A stretch of DNA of 43,480 nucleotides. It comes from an uncultured delta proteobacterium. GTDB taxonomy: Bacteria; Myxococcota_A; Polyangia; Polyangiales; Polyangiaceae. Position 1 is the first letter of the stretch; every line of letters starts with the position of its first letter. A program made the translations under genes and the position numbers. Below the pieces are notes generated by a model. It saw only the letters and a list, made by a program, of their open reading frames with translations, had not been told where the DNA came from and made no database searches. Where the stretch lies: the NCBI GenBank assembly GCA_903892415.1, contig CAITIQ010000419.1, forward strand, positions 1 through 43,480, read 5' to 3'. Positions 8,120 to 15,806 of the stretch are shown piece by piece.

Positions 8120-9868
8120 ATGCGCAGGTTGTTCGGTTCGCTTTCGGTTCTTGGTTTGGTGCTGATGCCGCAGGCTGCGGTGGCTCAACTGCTGTTCGAG
8201 GATCAAGGCACGGCGGTCTTGCCGCAGGGCTGCAACGGCTCCGGCTGTTGGACCAACTACGCGCGCGCAGTCGACGTGGATGGGGACGGCGATCTCGATC
8301 TGGTCGCCGTCAACTGCGGTGGCTTCTTTTCCAACCCGCAGCCCCAACCGCTGCTCGTGTGGACGAACGACGGCGCGGGCAACTTCGTCGACGCCTCGGA
8401 CATCTTCGGGTCGATCTCGGCGACCTTGCGTCAGGTCGCCTTTGGTGACGTGGATGGCGACGGGGACGTCGATATGGTGGCTCCTTCAGCCGGCAATGCG
8501 CAGCCCGACCGCCTGTTCATCCAAACCGCGCCGGGCGTGTATGCGAATGAAGCCTCGACTCGCTTGCCAGCCAACAGCTCGAGCGACGCCGGCGCGGTTC
8601 GCTTGGGCGACTTGGATGGAGACGGCGACTTGGATTTGGTGGTGGCCGAGGGCTACCTCAACGACGGCGCAGACCCAGCGAGCATCTATCTCAATGACGG
8701 GACCGGGAAGTTCGCCCTCACGAACACCACGGTTCCGACCGGCAAGAACGGCGTGAATCCGGACGACGTCGATCTCGCGGACATCGATGGTGACTTCGAC
8801 CTCGACATCCTGATCAACTTTCACCAGGGCCAGAACTCGCTTTGGCGCAACGATGGCGCTGGCAACTTCGAGGACATTTCAGCGAGCTTGCCTGGGCTCT
8901 CCGGCGGAGCCTTCCACTATGGGCCTGCCTTCTGTGACGTCGACAACGACGGTGATCTCGACCTCTTCACCGACAACGCCGCAGCCGACGGTAGCTACGA
9001 GGAGCAGCTGGCAATCAATGATGGCAGCGGCAACTTTAGCGATGAGACCTCGCGGATCAGCGGCAATAGCTCGGCGGACGACAACCTGATCGCTTGCGTG
9101 GACTATGACTCCGACGGGGACTTCGACTTCATCGTCGGGTCGCTTGCGACCAATCACCGAGTCTTTCAGAACGACGGTCAGGGCAATTTCCAGTTCGTCG
9201 CCAACGCTGTCGATGGACCCACCGTGCCGAACCTTTGGCTCGAGATCGGGGATCTCAACGGAGACAAGCGAGCCGATCTATTCGCCGTGCAAGGAGAGGG
9301 CAATCCCCAGACAGAGCGGCTGTACTTTGGAACCGAGAGCGTGGTTGAGGACAACCTAGCGCCGCGCGTGATCGCGATCGAGAACGTGGCTCTATCGGCC
9401 GCCAGTGAAACCGTGGTGCGCTTTCGCCTCTCCGACAACGCAACCTCCGACGGCGGCCCCCGCGTCGATCGGGCCTGGGTTCTCGTCGGCAACCAGCAGA
9501 TTGATGCGGACTTCATTGGTGGAGATCTGTTCCGCGCGGTGGTCCCGGTGACGAGTGAGACCGTCTTCACGGTGTGCTCAGCAGACTCGTCGGGCGTGAC
9601 CGAGTGTGATGGCGGAGAAGGTGGTGGTGGCGCTGGCGGCAGCGGTGCTGGCGGTGATGGAGGCAGCGCTGCCGGTGGAGCGTCGCCGGGCTCCGGTCCC
9701 TCGGGCTCGGGCGCCGGGGGTTCCGGAGGTGGTGGTACGGATTCGGATTCGGAGGGCGGTTGCGATTGTCAGTTGCCGGCCCAGTCGTCGACGCCGGGCC
9801 TCGCCTTGGGTGCCCTCGGCTTGCTCTTGGCTGCAGCGCGACGTCGCGCCGGCCGAGGTGGGAAGTGA
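8120..9868 (+). CDS. FG-GAP/VCBS-repeat surface protein with MYXO-CTERM anchor
   Basis: About 582 residues. A Sec signal peptide (MRRLFGSLSVLGLVLMPQAAVAQ) precedes seven FG-GAP/VCBS-type repeats, recognised by calcium-loop cores such as DVDGDGDLDL, DLDGDGDLDL, DIDGDFDLDI, DVDNDGDLDL and DLNGDKRADL. These form an integrin-alpha-like beta-propeller. A domain of ~100 residues and a Gly/Ser spacer follow. The end is GGCDCQ, a hydrophobic helix and an Arg-rich tail (AAARRRAGRGG), the MYXO-CTERM layout that anchors proteins at the myxobacterial surface. The start is set by GAGAGG at 8109-8114; the frame also contains an ATG at 8063 without a site. The stop overlaps the amidase start as GTGA. Confidence 0.92.
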   Translation: MRRLFGSLSVLGLVLMPQAAVAQLLFEDQGTAVLPQGCNGSGCWTNYARAVDVDGDGDLDLVAVNCGGFFSNPQPQPLLVWTNDGAGNFVDASDIFGSISATLRQVAFGDVDGDGDVDMVAPSAGNAQPDRLFIQTAPGVYANEASTRLPANSSSDAGAVRLGDLDGDGDLDLVVAEGYLNDGADPASIYLNDGTGKFALTNTTVPTGKNGVNPDDVDLADIDGDFDLDILINFHQGQNSLWRNDGAGNFEDISASLPGLSGGAFHYGPAFCDVDNDGDLDLFTDNAAADGSYEEQLAINDGSGNFSDETSRISGNSSADDNLIACVDYDSDGDFDFIVGSLATNHRVFQNDGQGNFQFVANAVDGPTVPNLWLEIGDLNGDKRADLFAVQGEGNPQTERLYFGTESVVEDNLAPRVIAIENVALSAASETVVRFRLSDNATSDGGPRVDRAWVLVGNQQIDADFIGGDLFRAVVPVTSETVFTVCSADSSGVTECDGGEGGGGAGGSGAGGDGGSAAGGASPGSGPSGSGAGGSGGGGTDSDSEGGCDCQLPAQSSTPGLALGALGLLLAAARRRAGRGGK

Positions 9869-11523
9869 AGCCGCCGCGTTTGGTTGGGCCGGCGCTTACG
9901 GCGGCCCGCCTTGCTGCCGAGTCAGGGCCTGCGGGCGCCTTGCTCAAGAACGTGCTCTCGGAGAGCCTCGGGCTCGACAAGCTGAAGGCCGTACCCGAGC
10001 ACGATCGCTCGACGGTGCCGGTCACGAACGAGCCGTTGGTTGCCCGCGCAGAGAAGAAGCTCAGCGACGCAAAGCTCCCTCCGCCCAAGGGGCACTCGTG
10101 GCCGCGCACCTCGGCTGAGCTGCGCGCCGCCTTTGCCGCTGGCACCGTGTCGCCCGAAGACATCGGACGGCGCTCGCTCGCCTTCGTAAGGCGGCTCGAG
10201 GCGAACCGGGTGCACAACGTATTGGCGGCGGAGCAGGAGAGCCGCACCCGCAGCGAATCCGAGGAGTCGGCGAAGCGGCATCGCGCGCGTGCGGCGCGCG
10301 GTCCACTGGACGGCATTCCCTTCATCACGAAGGACGAACTCGACGTGCAGGGGCTGGCAACACGGGTGGGCTCGCGCTGTGAATCCACCGCGCCTAAAGC
10401 CGCAGACTCGACGGTCGTGGAACGACTGCGAGCTGCGGGCGCTGTGTTCGTCGCCAAGACGGTGATGACCGAGTGGGGTATGTCGCCGCTCGGCCAGAAT
10501 CCGAACTTCAACATGCCGACGAACGCTCATCATGCCGAGCGTTGCCCGGGCGGAAGCAGCTCTGGGACTGCCGTTGGCGTCGCGCTCGGTGTGGCACCGC
10601 TGGGCGTCGGCACAGACGGTGGTGGGTCGGTGCGCATTCCGGCGGCGCTCAACGGTCTTTTCGGTCTCAAAGCCACCTTTGGTCGCGTCAGCCGCGCAGG
10701 CAGTCTGAGCGGCACCGTCGGTCACGTCGGGCCGATCGCTTCGTCCGCCTGGGAGCTCGCCCACTTTCTTGATGCCGTCTCATCGACGCCGGACCGTCTT
10801 GATCCATCGACGTTGTGGGCTCGAAAGCCGGGCCCTGGCGGCTTTGGGGCGCGCCTCGGCGCGGGCGTCAAAGGGCTGCGCATCGGCGTCCCCGAGGCCG
10901 AATGGTCGAGTGCGACGCGCGAGGTCGCAGAGGCCTGCAAGCAGGCCTTGAGCGCGCTCGAACGTGAGGGCGCGGAGCTTTTGACGGTCAACATGCCGCT
11001 TGCGAACGTGGCTGCCCCGATCGGCTATCTCACGATCGGCAGCGAGATCCTTGCGGCTCACTGGCATGACTTCGTGCATCGACGCGAGCTGATGGGGGAG
11101 GACCTTCGGCTCTCGCTCGCGGTGCTGGCCACCATCTCTGCGCACGAGTTCCTCGATGCCCAGCGGCTGCGCAGCGCGTTGCGCTTGGAGTCGGCCAAGC
11201 TGCTCGAGGACGTGGACGTGATCGCTCTTCCGACCACGGCGACGACGGCCCCTCCGCTGCCCGTTGCTCAACGTGGGCGAGCGTTTTCGGATCCGGAGGC
11301 CATCGACGCGATGTGCCGCCACAACTTCCTGGGCAACCTGACCGGGCTTCCAGCCGGCACTGCGCCGGTTGGACAAGACATGGATGGCCTGCCGATCGGC
11401 CTTCAGATCATCGGTGACGCCTGGGATGAAGCGATCGTACTCGGGGTGCTCGGCCACCTCGAGCGCATCGAGGTCGCGCGCGTACCTAGGCCCAAAGCGG
11501 CGCTCGATCTGCTCTCCGCCTGA
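9865..11523 (+). CDS. Amidase signature (AS) family amidohydrolase
   Basis: A 552-residue protein from GTG 9865, which overlaps the previous stop as GTGA and has a GAGGTGGGAA purine run upstream. The AS fold is clear: catalytic Lys156 in 'GIPFITKDELD', the cis-Ser in 'CPGGSSSGTAVG' (about 228-237) and nucleophile Ser255 in 'GTDGGGSVRIPAALNG'. The C-terminal 'GLPAGTAPVG...DGLPIGLQIIG' block is also conserved. The ~75-residue N-terminal extension is unusual compared with GatA. AS enzymes hydrolyse amides or, as GatA, work in tRNA amidation. The absence of gatB and gatC nearby and the extension argue for a stand-alone amidase. The substrate is unknown. Confidence 0.9.
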   Translation: MKPPRLVGPALTAARLAAESGPAGALLKNVLSESLGLDKLKAVPEHDRSTVPVTNEPLVARAEKKLSDAKLPPPKGHSWPRTSAELRAAFAAGTVSPEDIGRRSLAFVRRLEANRVHNVLAAEQESRTRSESEESAKRHRARAARGPLDGIPFITKDELDVQGLATRVGSRCESTAPKAADSTVVERLRAAGAVFVAKTVMTEWGMSPLGQNPNFNMPTNAHHAERCPGGSSSGTAVGVALGVAPLGVGTDGGGSVRIPAALNGLFGLKATFGRVSRAGSLSGTVGHVGPIASSAWELAHFLDAVSSTPDRLDPSTLWARKPGPGGFGARLGAGVKGLRIGVPEAEWSSATREVAEACKQALSALEREGAELLTVNMPLANVAAPIGYLTIGSEILAAHWHDFVHRRELMGEDLRLSLAVLATISAHEFLDAQRLRSALRLESAKLLEDVDVIALPTTATTAPPLPVAQRGRAFSDPEAIDAMCRHNFLGNLTGLPAGTAPVGQDMDGLPIGLQIIGDAWDEAIVLGVLGHLERIEVARVPRPKAALDLLSA

Positions 11524-11589
11524 AGTCAAAATAGTCGCCGACTCTCCCTCTTTTTTCGCCTTCTCGGAGAAGCGTCTTAAGAGGGGGGT

Positions 11590-12318
11590 ATGCGGACCTT
11601 CGCTCCCATCTTTGCCTCGATCATCGGCTTGGCCGTAGCCCTTCAGGGCTGCCATCGTGACGACACTGCACCCAAAGAGTCAGCGCCTACGGAGCCGCCG
11701 GCGCTGGCCAAGCTCGACGAAGCGAAGCCGCTTCCGACCATCCCGGCGATCCCCGCGCCCAAGAAGCTCGACGCTCCAAGTCAGCCGGAACCCAGCGCCG
11801 AAGCTGAGGCCGAGGGCCAAGAGGAGAACGCTGACGAGCAGCCGGAAGAGGCCAAACCAAACAAGAAGCGGCGCGCCTCCAAAGGCTCGCGTCGCCGCTC
11901 GCGCAGTCACTCAGAGGAGGAGACCGCCGAGGTTGCGAGCAGCAAGGGCAGCAAGGTCAAGAACAGCAAGGACGCCGTCGACGGGGCGCCGCTGAGCCTC
12001 AAGCGCATTCAGTTCGCCGAGGCGATCAAAGACCGCGAGCCGGTCGATCCCGAAGAGACCTTCTCGATGACCAACACGGGCAAGCTGTACGCGTTCCTCG
12101 AGCTGTCCAACCAGTCGGAAGAAGAAGAGAAGGTGACCGTTACCTTCGTCCCGCCGATGGGTGGTGCGACCAAGGTCACGCTCGACGTGGGGCCACAAAA
12201 GCGCTGGCGCACCTGGGCCTTGCGCAAGGCCGTTTCGGCCTCAGGAACCTGGCGAGTGGTGGTGCGCGACAGTCACGGTAAGGAACTCGGCAGCCGCACC
12301 TTCGAGGTTACGGAGTGA
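11590..12318 (+). CDS. Lipoprotein with charged linker and DUF2914 domain
   Basis: A 242-residue lipoprotein: MRTFAPIFASIIGLAVALQGC with lipobox Cys21. A long disordered region rich in Pro, Glu, Lys and Arg runs to about residue 135. The C-terminal domain (about 137-242) resembles DUF2914, with 'PVDPEETFSMTN', 'VTVTFVPPMGGATKV' and 'ASGTWRVVVRDSHGKELGSRTFEV', a beta-rich fold seen in envelope proteins. The linker could reach across the peptidoglycan (inference). A GAGGGGGG site at 11581-11588 precedes the ATG. The stop overlaps the next gene's GTG, so it is coupled to the M15-like peptidase, which suggests a shared envelope job. Confidence 0.85.
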   Translation: MRTFAPIFASIIGLAVALQGCHRDDTAPKESAPTEPPALAKLDEAKPLPTIPAIPAPKKLDAPSQPEPSAEAEAEGQEENADEQPEEAKPNKKRRASKGSRRRSRSHSEEETAEVASSKGSKVKNSKDAVDGAPLSLKRIQFAEAIKDREPVDPEETFSMTNTGKLYAFLELSNQSEEEEKVTVTFVPPMGGATKVTLDVGPQKRWRTWALRKAVSASGTWRVVVRDSHGKELGSRTFEVTE

Positions 12319-12938
12319 TGATGGATCCGCGCGCTCTCATGCACGGCTCCGTGGCGGTGGTCGCCCTTGCCGCGAGTCTCCTTGGTTGGGTCTCCGAGCC
12401 CTCGCACGTATGTGATGTTGGTCACGAAGCCCATGACGCTCCCGGCGCAGCGCACAAGCGTGGCCGCTTCGAGGTGCTCTCTGACGTGGCGCTCTCCCAG
12501 AACGTTACCGAGAAGCTCAACCTCGTCGCCGAACGTTACAAGCGCCGCACAGGCAAGACCTTCATCGTCACCAGCGGCACGCGTGATCCGGTCAGCCAAG
12601 CGGAGCTGATTCACGACAAGCTCAGCGCCGGCGACGACCTGATGAAGCTCTACAAGGACAAGGCCGCTGTTGCGGAGCTTGTGCAGATCTACAACGCAGG
12701 CCAGGCCAGCAAGAAGTCGCGCGCCATCATCGTCTCCTCGATCGCCTCGGCCATTCGTGGGCAAATCAAGAAGGGCGTGTTCATCTCGGCCCACCTCAAG
12801 GCCGGCGCCGCGGACGTCCGCAGCACCAACATGTCAGCCTCGGAGAAGCGGGCGTTCGTCGATGCGGTGCGCGAGGCCGGCGGCTTCGACGTGATGTTCG
12901 AATCTACGCCGCCTCACTTTCACCTGCAGCTCGACTGA
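12315..12938 (+). CDS. Exported M15-like metallopeptidase
   Basis: A 207-residue protein with an N-terminal hydrophobic segment (about 9-26, signal peptide or anchor). The C-terminal part has the M15 zinc pattern: 'SAHLKAGAADVR' gives His160 and Asp167, and 'PPHFHLQ' gives His201 and His203. M15 enzymes cleave D-Ala-containing peptidoglycan stems, so wall remodelling is likely. 'TFIVTSGTRDPVSQAELI' (about 82-99) matches the segment before the active site in this family. The start could be GTG 12315 (GTGA overlap), ATG 12318 or ATG 12321. It is coupled to the DUF2914 lipoprotein and converges on the YebC gene with a three-base gap. Confidence 0.82.
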   Translation: MMMDPRALMHGSVAVVALAASLLGWVSEPSHVCDVGHEAHDAPGAAHKRGRFEVLSDVALSQNVTEKLNLVAERYKRRTGKTFIVTSGTRDPVSQAELIHDKLSAGDDLMKLYKDKAAVAELVQIYNAGQASKKSRAIIVSSIASAIRGQIKKGVFISAHLKAGAADVRSTNMSASEKRAFVDAVREAGGFDVMFESTPPHFHLQLD

Positions 12939-12941
12939 CGG

Positions 12942-13640
12942 TCAGTTCAGCCCGACGTAGAGGTTCTGGACGTCGTCATCTTCGTCCAGCGCCTCCAAGA
13001 AGGCCTCGACCTCGGCTCGCTGCTCTCCTTCGAGCGCGACCGGGTTCTTGGGCTTCCAGATCAGCTTCGCTGACGAGACGCTCCATTTGCGATCTCCAAG
13101 CGCCTTGCTGACGATCCCCAGATCGCCCGGATCGCTGAAGAAGCGCGTGGTGCCGTCGTCGTCCGACTCGACCTCTTGCGCGCCACTCTCGATCGCCGCC
13201 TCTTCAGCATCGACCCCGGCTCCCGGCGGCGTGGCCTCGACTTCCCCAACGCGCTCGAAATCCCAGGAGACCGAGCCGCTTGCGCCCAGTTGGCCCTTGC
13301 GAAAGAGCAGTCGCACGTTGGACGAGGTGCGGTTGCGGTTGTCGGTAAGGCACTCGACGATCACCGGGACCTGGTGCGGCGCAAAGCCTTCGTAGAGGAC
13401 GGTCTCGAATTGAACGCCCTCCTCCAATAGCCCCGCGCCCTTCTTGATCGCGCGCTCGAGGGTCTCTTTGGTCATCGAGGCCTTCTTGGCCGCCTCGACC
13501 GCCATTCGAAGCGCTGGATTCATACTCGGATCAGCGCCGTTGCGCGCGGCGACCATGATCTCCTTCGCGAGCTTGCCGAACACGCGCCCTTTGGCGTTCG
13601 CCGAAGCCTCGCGACCCTTCTGTTTCCACTGTGCACCCAT
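12942..13640 (-). CDS. yebC: YebC/PmpR (TACO1) family protein
   Basis: A 232-residue protein starting MGAQWKQKGREASANAKGRV, a close variant of the family N-terminus. Conserved blocks follow: 'ARNGADPSMNPALRMAV', 'MTKETLERAIKKG', 'YEGFAPHQVPVIVECLTDNRNRT' and the C-terminal 'EALDEDDDVQNLYVGL'. Members were first described as DNA-binding regulators, and more recent work assigns the family a role in translation of proline-rich stretches. Length matches the family (about 240). The ATG at 13640 follows from the conserved N-terminus; a longer frame upstream has no family similarity. It is divergent from the L,D-transpeptidase gene. Confidence 0.93.
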   Translation of the reverse strand: MGAQWKQKGREASANAKGRVFGKLAKEIMVAARNGADPSMNPALRMAVEAAKKASMTKETLERAIKKGAGLLEEGVQFETVLYEGFAPHQVPVIVECLTDNRNRTSSNVRLLFRKGQLGASGSVSWDFERVGEVEATPPGAGVDAEEAAIESGAQEVESDDDGTTRFFSDPGDLGIVSKALGDRKWSVSSAKLIWKPKNPVALEGEQRAEVEAFLEALDEDDDVQNLYVGLN

Positions 13641-13843
13641 GGCAGGAGCCCATAGCGCACTTCGGTCGTGGCTGAGAAGCGTCCAAAGGCGCACGCTCCA
13701 ACAAGGGGAGGCTGCGTGTGTGCGGCCGGCCACAGCGTGGGTCTGGCGCGCCTCGCGCCAGCTGCGGGCTACGGAAGGACGGGCCGAGTTGCGGCCAAAA
13801 GTGGGTATCCGGAGGGCGGCACGCCCTGTGCTGAAGAGTTCGT
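13641..13843. other. Divergent spacer between yebC and the L,D-transpeptidase gene
   Basis: This 203-base spacer has no convincing gene. Weak promoter-like signals are a minus-strand TATGGG eight bases before the yebC ATG and a GAAGAG at 13833-13838 before the plus-strand ATG. I see no operator palindrome. Confidence 0.4.
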
Positions 13844-15751
13844 ATGGCACATGGTTCGGCTGGTCGGTCGTCTCAACAAGGTCCAAGTTCCTTTTGTTTT
13901 GCGCAGCGACTCACAAAGGCACGGCTGCTCACCGCCGCGTTCTTGACGCTCGCTGGCGCTGCTTGTGACCGCGACGGCGAATCGTCTTCCCCGGCGAGGA
14001 CCTCGACCGTGCCGGCCCTCAGCACGGCCAGCGAAGCCGCTCCACAAGTTACCGTCGTGGAGAAGCGCTCGTTCGCCCCGTCAAAGAAGGACTGCGAAAC
14101 GGTGGTGGTGTTCGCCGAGGGCGAAGCGCGCGGCTCGCTTTGTGTCGACGACGTCGCCAAAGAAGGTCTCACCGTGCTTGACCTCGCAGACAGCTGGACC
14201 CCGCGCGTGTTCATGCCCGATCCGCAAACCAAGTCCGCTCCCGAGTACCGCCAAAAATACCTAGAACTCGCGGGCTCGGAGAACGCCGATCTCGGCTTGA
14301 ACGGCATCGCCAGCAACGTGTCTCTGACTGCGCGCCGCTTGCTCGATGATAAGCGCCATACCTGCAACGCCGCGATCGAGCGCAAACCGCTGGTCGAGCT
14401 GGCGGCAGCGACGTCGTCGGCGGCCAACGAGAAGGCGCGCGCCGCCTTGCTCAAGCAGCCGCAGGCGCGTGACGCCATCAAGGTGATTCAGGCCGAGCTC
14501 GTGTGCGCCGGCTTCCTCAAATCGAGCCAGGTTAGCGGTGTACTTACGCAAGCGACCCACTCCGCGCTCGAGACCTTCCGCCGCCGAAACCTGATCGTGG
14601 GCAGCGGGCTGGACCAGGACACGCTGGCAGCGCTCGCTCTCGGCGGAGAAGAACTCGCGTTTCGCGCGCTCTTGCGCGGCGTTCGTGAGCGCGTCGCGGA
14701 GGCCGCCGGCCTGATCGAGGATGGCACTGCCTCGGAGACTCGAGAGCTGGTGGTGGACCGCGCCATCGACCTCACCCGCTTCGCGCCGCTCACCGAGGAG
14801 GCGCTAAAGAACGGCGCTCCCGACCTGGTCGACCGTGCCACCGACCGCGCTGCGCGCGAGCTTGGTTGGGTCAGCCCGGAGTCCGCCCGTTCGTTCCTTG
14901 CCGCCAAGAGCAAGCAGGAGCTCGCGGCCTTGCGCGTGGCCGTCGCGTTGCCGAGCGCTCCCGCCTATCACAGCGACGCCATGGAACTCCGCGTCGAAGT
15001 GGACCGAGGGGACGTGTTCCACGGCACTCCGAGTGAAGCCGCGTTGGCTCGCCGCAAGGCCGGCAACGCTCGTCCACCGAGCTTCGTGGTGTACGCCAAA
15101 GAAGGTGACAAGGAAGTCGCATTGATTCGTTGGGCCACGACCATCGGTGGCTGGAAAAAGGAGCGCCAGGAGGACGGAGAGATCGGGCTCAAGTACAAGG
15201 CGAGCGACGTCGGGGATCGGGTCTGGCGCCAAATCATCGCCGCACCGGCCTGGATGCCGCCGGAGTCAACGCCGGAGACGGATCTGTTGCATGAGGACAA
15301 GGAGGGCAACGTGGCGTTGAAGCGCGACTTGATCCAGCCCGGCTATCGCAACGCTTACGGTCTCGTGATGCTTATTCACCATGAAGAGGTCACGCGCGGC
15401 GGTAAGACCAGCTACCTCGATCACGGCATTCGTACCCACGGCTCGGTGGACTATCGCTCCATCAAAAGGGGCACGAGTCACGGCTGTCATCGTCTGTACA
15501 ACCAACTCGCGCTGCGGCTCAGTGGCTTTCTACTCGACCACCGAACGAGCGTGCGACGCGGCAAGATGAAGACCGAGTACCGCCGCACGCTTCTGTGGAA
15601 TGAGCAGACGGTCGAGGTGGAGGTCCCCACGCGTGGTTACCTGTTCGAGCTCAATCCGCCGGTTCCGGTGCGGGTGCTCGAGGGCAGCATCTCGGGCGAC
15701 AAGCAGAGCCCCATTTCGATGTTGCCCGTCGACGAGCCGAAGAAGGGCTGA
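13844..15751 (+). CDS. L,D-transpeptidase (YkuD) lipoprotein with peptidoglycan-binding domain
   Basis: A 635-residue protein. A long signal peptide ends at lipobox LAGAAC (Cys41). A peptidoglycan-binding-1-like module lies near residues 205-265 ('VIQAELVCAGFL...GVLTQATHSALETFRRRN'), where the Gly-Val-Leu-Thr pattern is typical. The YkuD catalytic domain is C-terminal: 'HGIRTHGSVDYRSIKRGTSHGCHRLYN', with catalytic Cys548 in the SHGCxR motif and the upstream His. The residue after Cys is His rather than the common Ile/Val/Phe. L,D-transpeptidases form 3-3 cross-links or attach proteins to peptidoglycan. The ATG at 13844 has GAAGAG five bases upstream. It is followed by the kinase gene after 55 bases. 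Confidence 0.9.
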   Translation: MAHGSAGRSSQQGPSSFCFAQRLTKARLLTAAFLTLAGAACDRDGESSSPARTSTVPALSTASEAAPQVTVVEKRSFAPSKKDCETVVVFAEGEARGSLCVDDVAKEGLTVLDLADSWTPRVFMPDPQTKSAPEYRQKYLELAGSENADLGLNGIASNVSLTARRLLDDKRHTCNAAIERKPLVELAAATSSAANEKARAALLKQPQARDAIKVIQAELVCAGFLKSSQVSGVLTQATHSALETFRRRNLIVGSGLDQDTLAALALGGEELAFRALLRGVRERVAEAAGLIEDGTASETRELVVDRAIDLTRFAPLTEEALKNGAPDLVDRATDRAARELGWVSPESARSFLAAKSKQELAALRVAVALPSAPAYHSDAMELRVEVDRGDVFHGTPSEAALARRKAGNARPPSFVVYAKEGDKEVALIRWATTIGGWKKERQEDGEIGLKYKASDVGDRVWRQIIAAPAWMPPESTPETDLLHEDKEGNVALKRDLIQPGYRNAYGLVMLIHHEEVTRGGKTSYLDHGIRTHGSVDYRSIKRGTSHGCHRLYNQLALRLSGFLLDHRTSVRRGKMKTEYRRTLLWNEQTVEVEVPTRGYLFELNPPVPVRVLEGSISGDKQSPISMLPVDEPKKG

Positions 15752-15791
15752 AGAGCTCCGCTCTGTTGCTGCGATGGGACGAGCGCGGGAC

Positions 15792-15806
15792 TACACTCGC
15801 CGCCTG
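15792..15806 (+). promoter_or_regulatory. -10-like hexamer before the kinase start
   Basis: TACACT at 15792-15797 ends nine bases before ATG 15807. It supports that start over ATG 15774. Confidence 0.35.

Noticed and set aside
9567..10514. A 315-residue minus-strand open frame rich in Pro and Arg
   Set aside because: It is antisense to the MYXO-CTERM spacer and the amidase gene; low-complexity composition follows from the Gly-rich coding strand.
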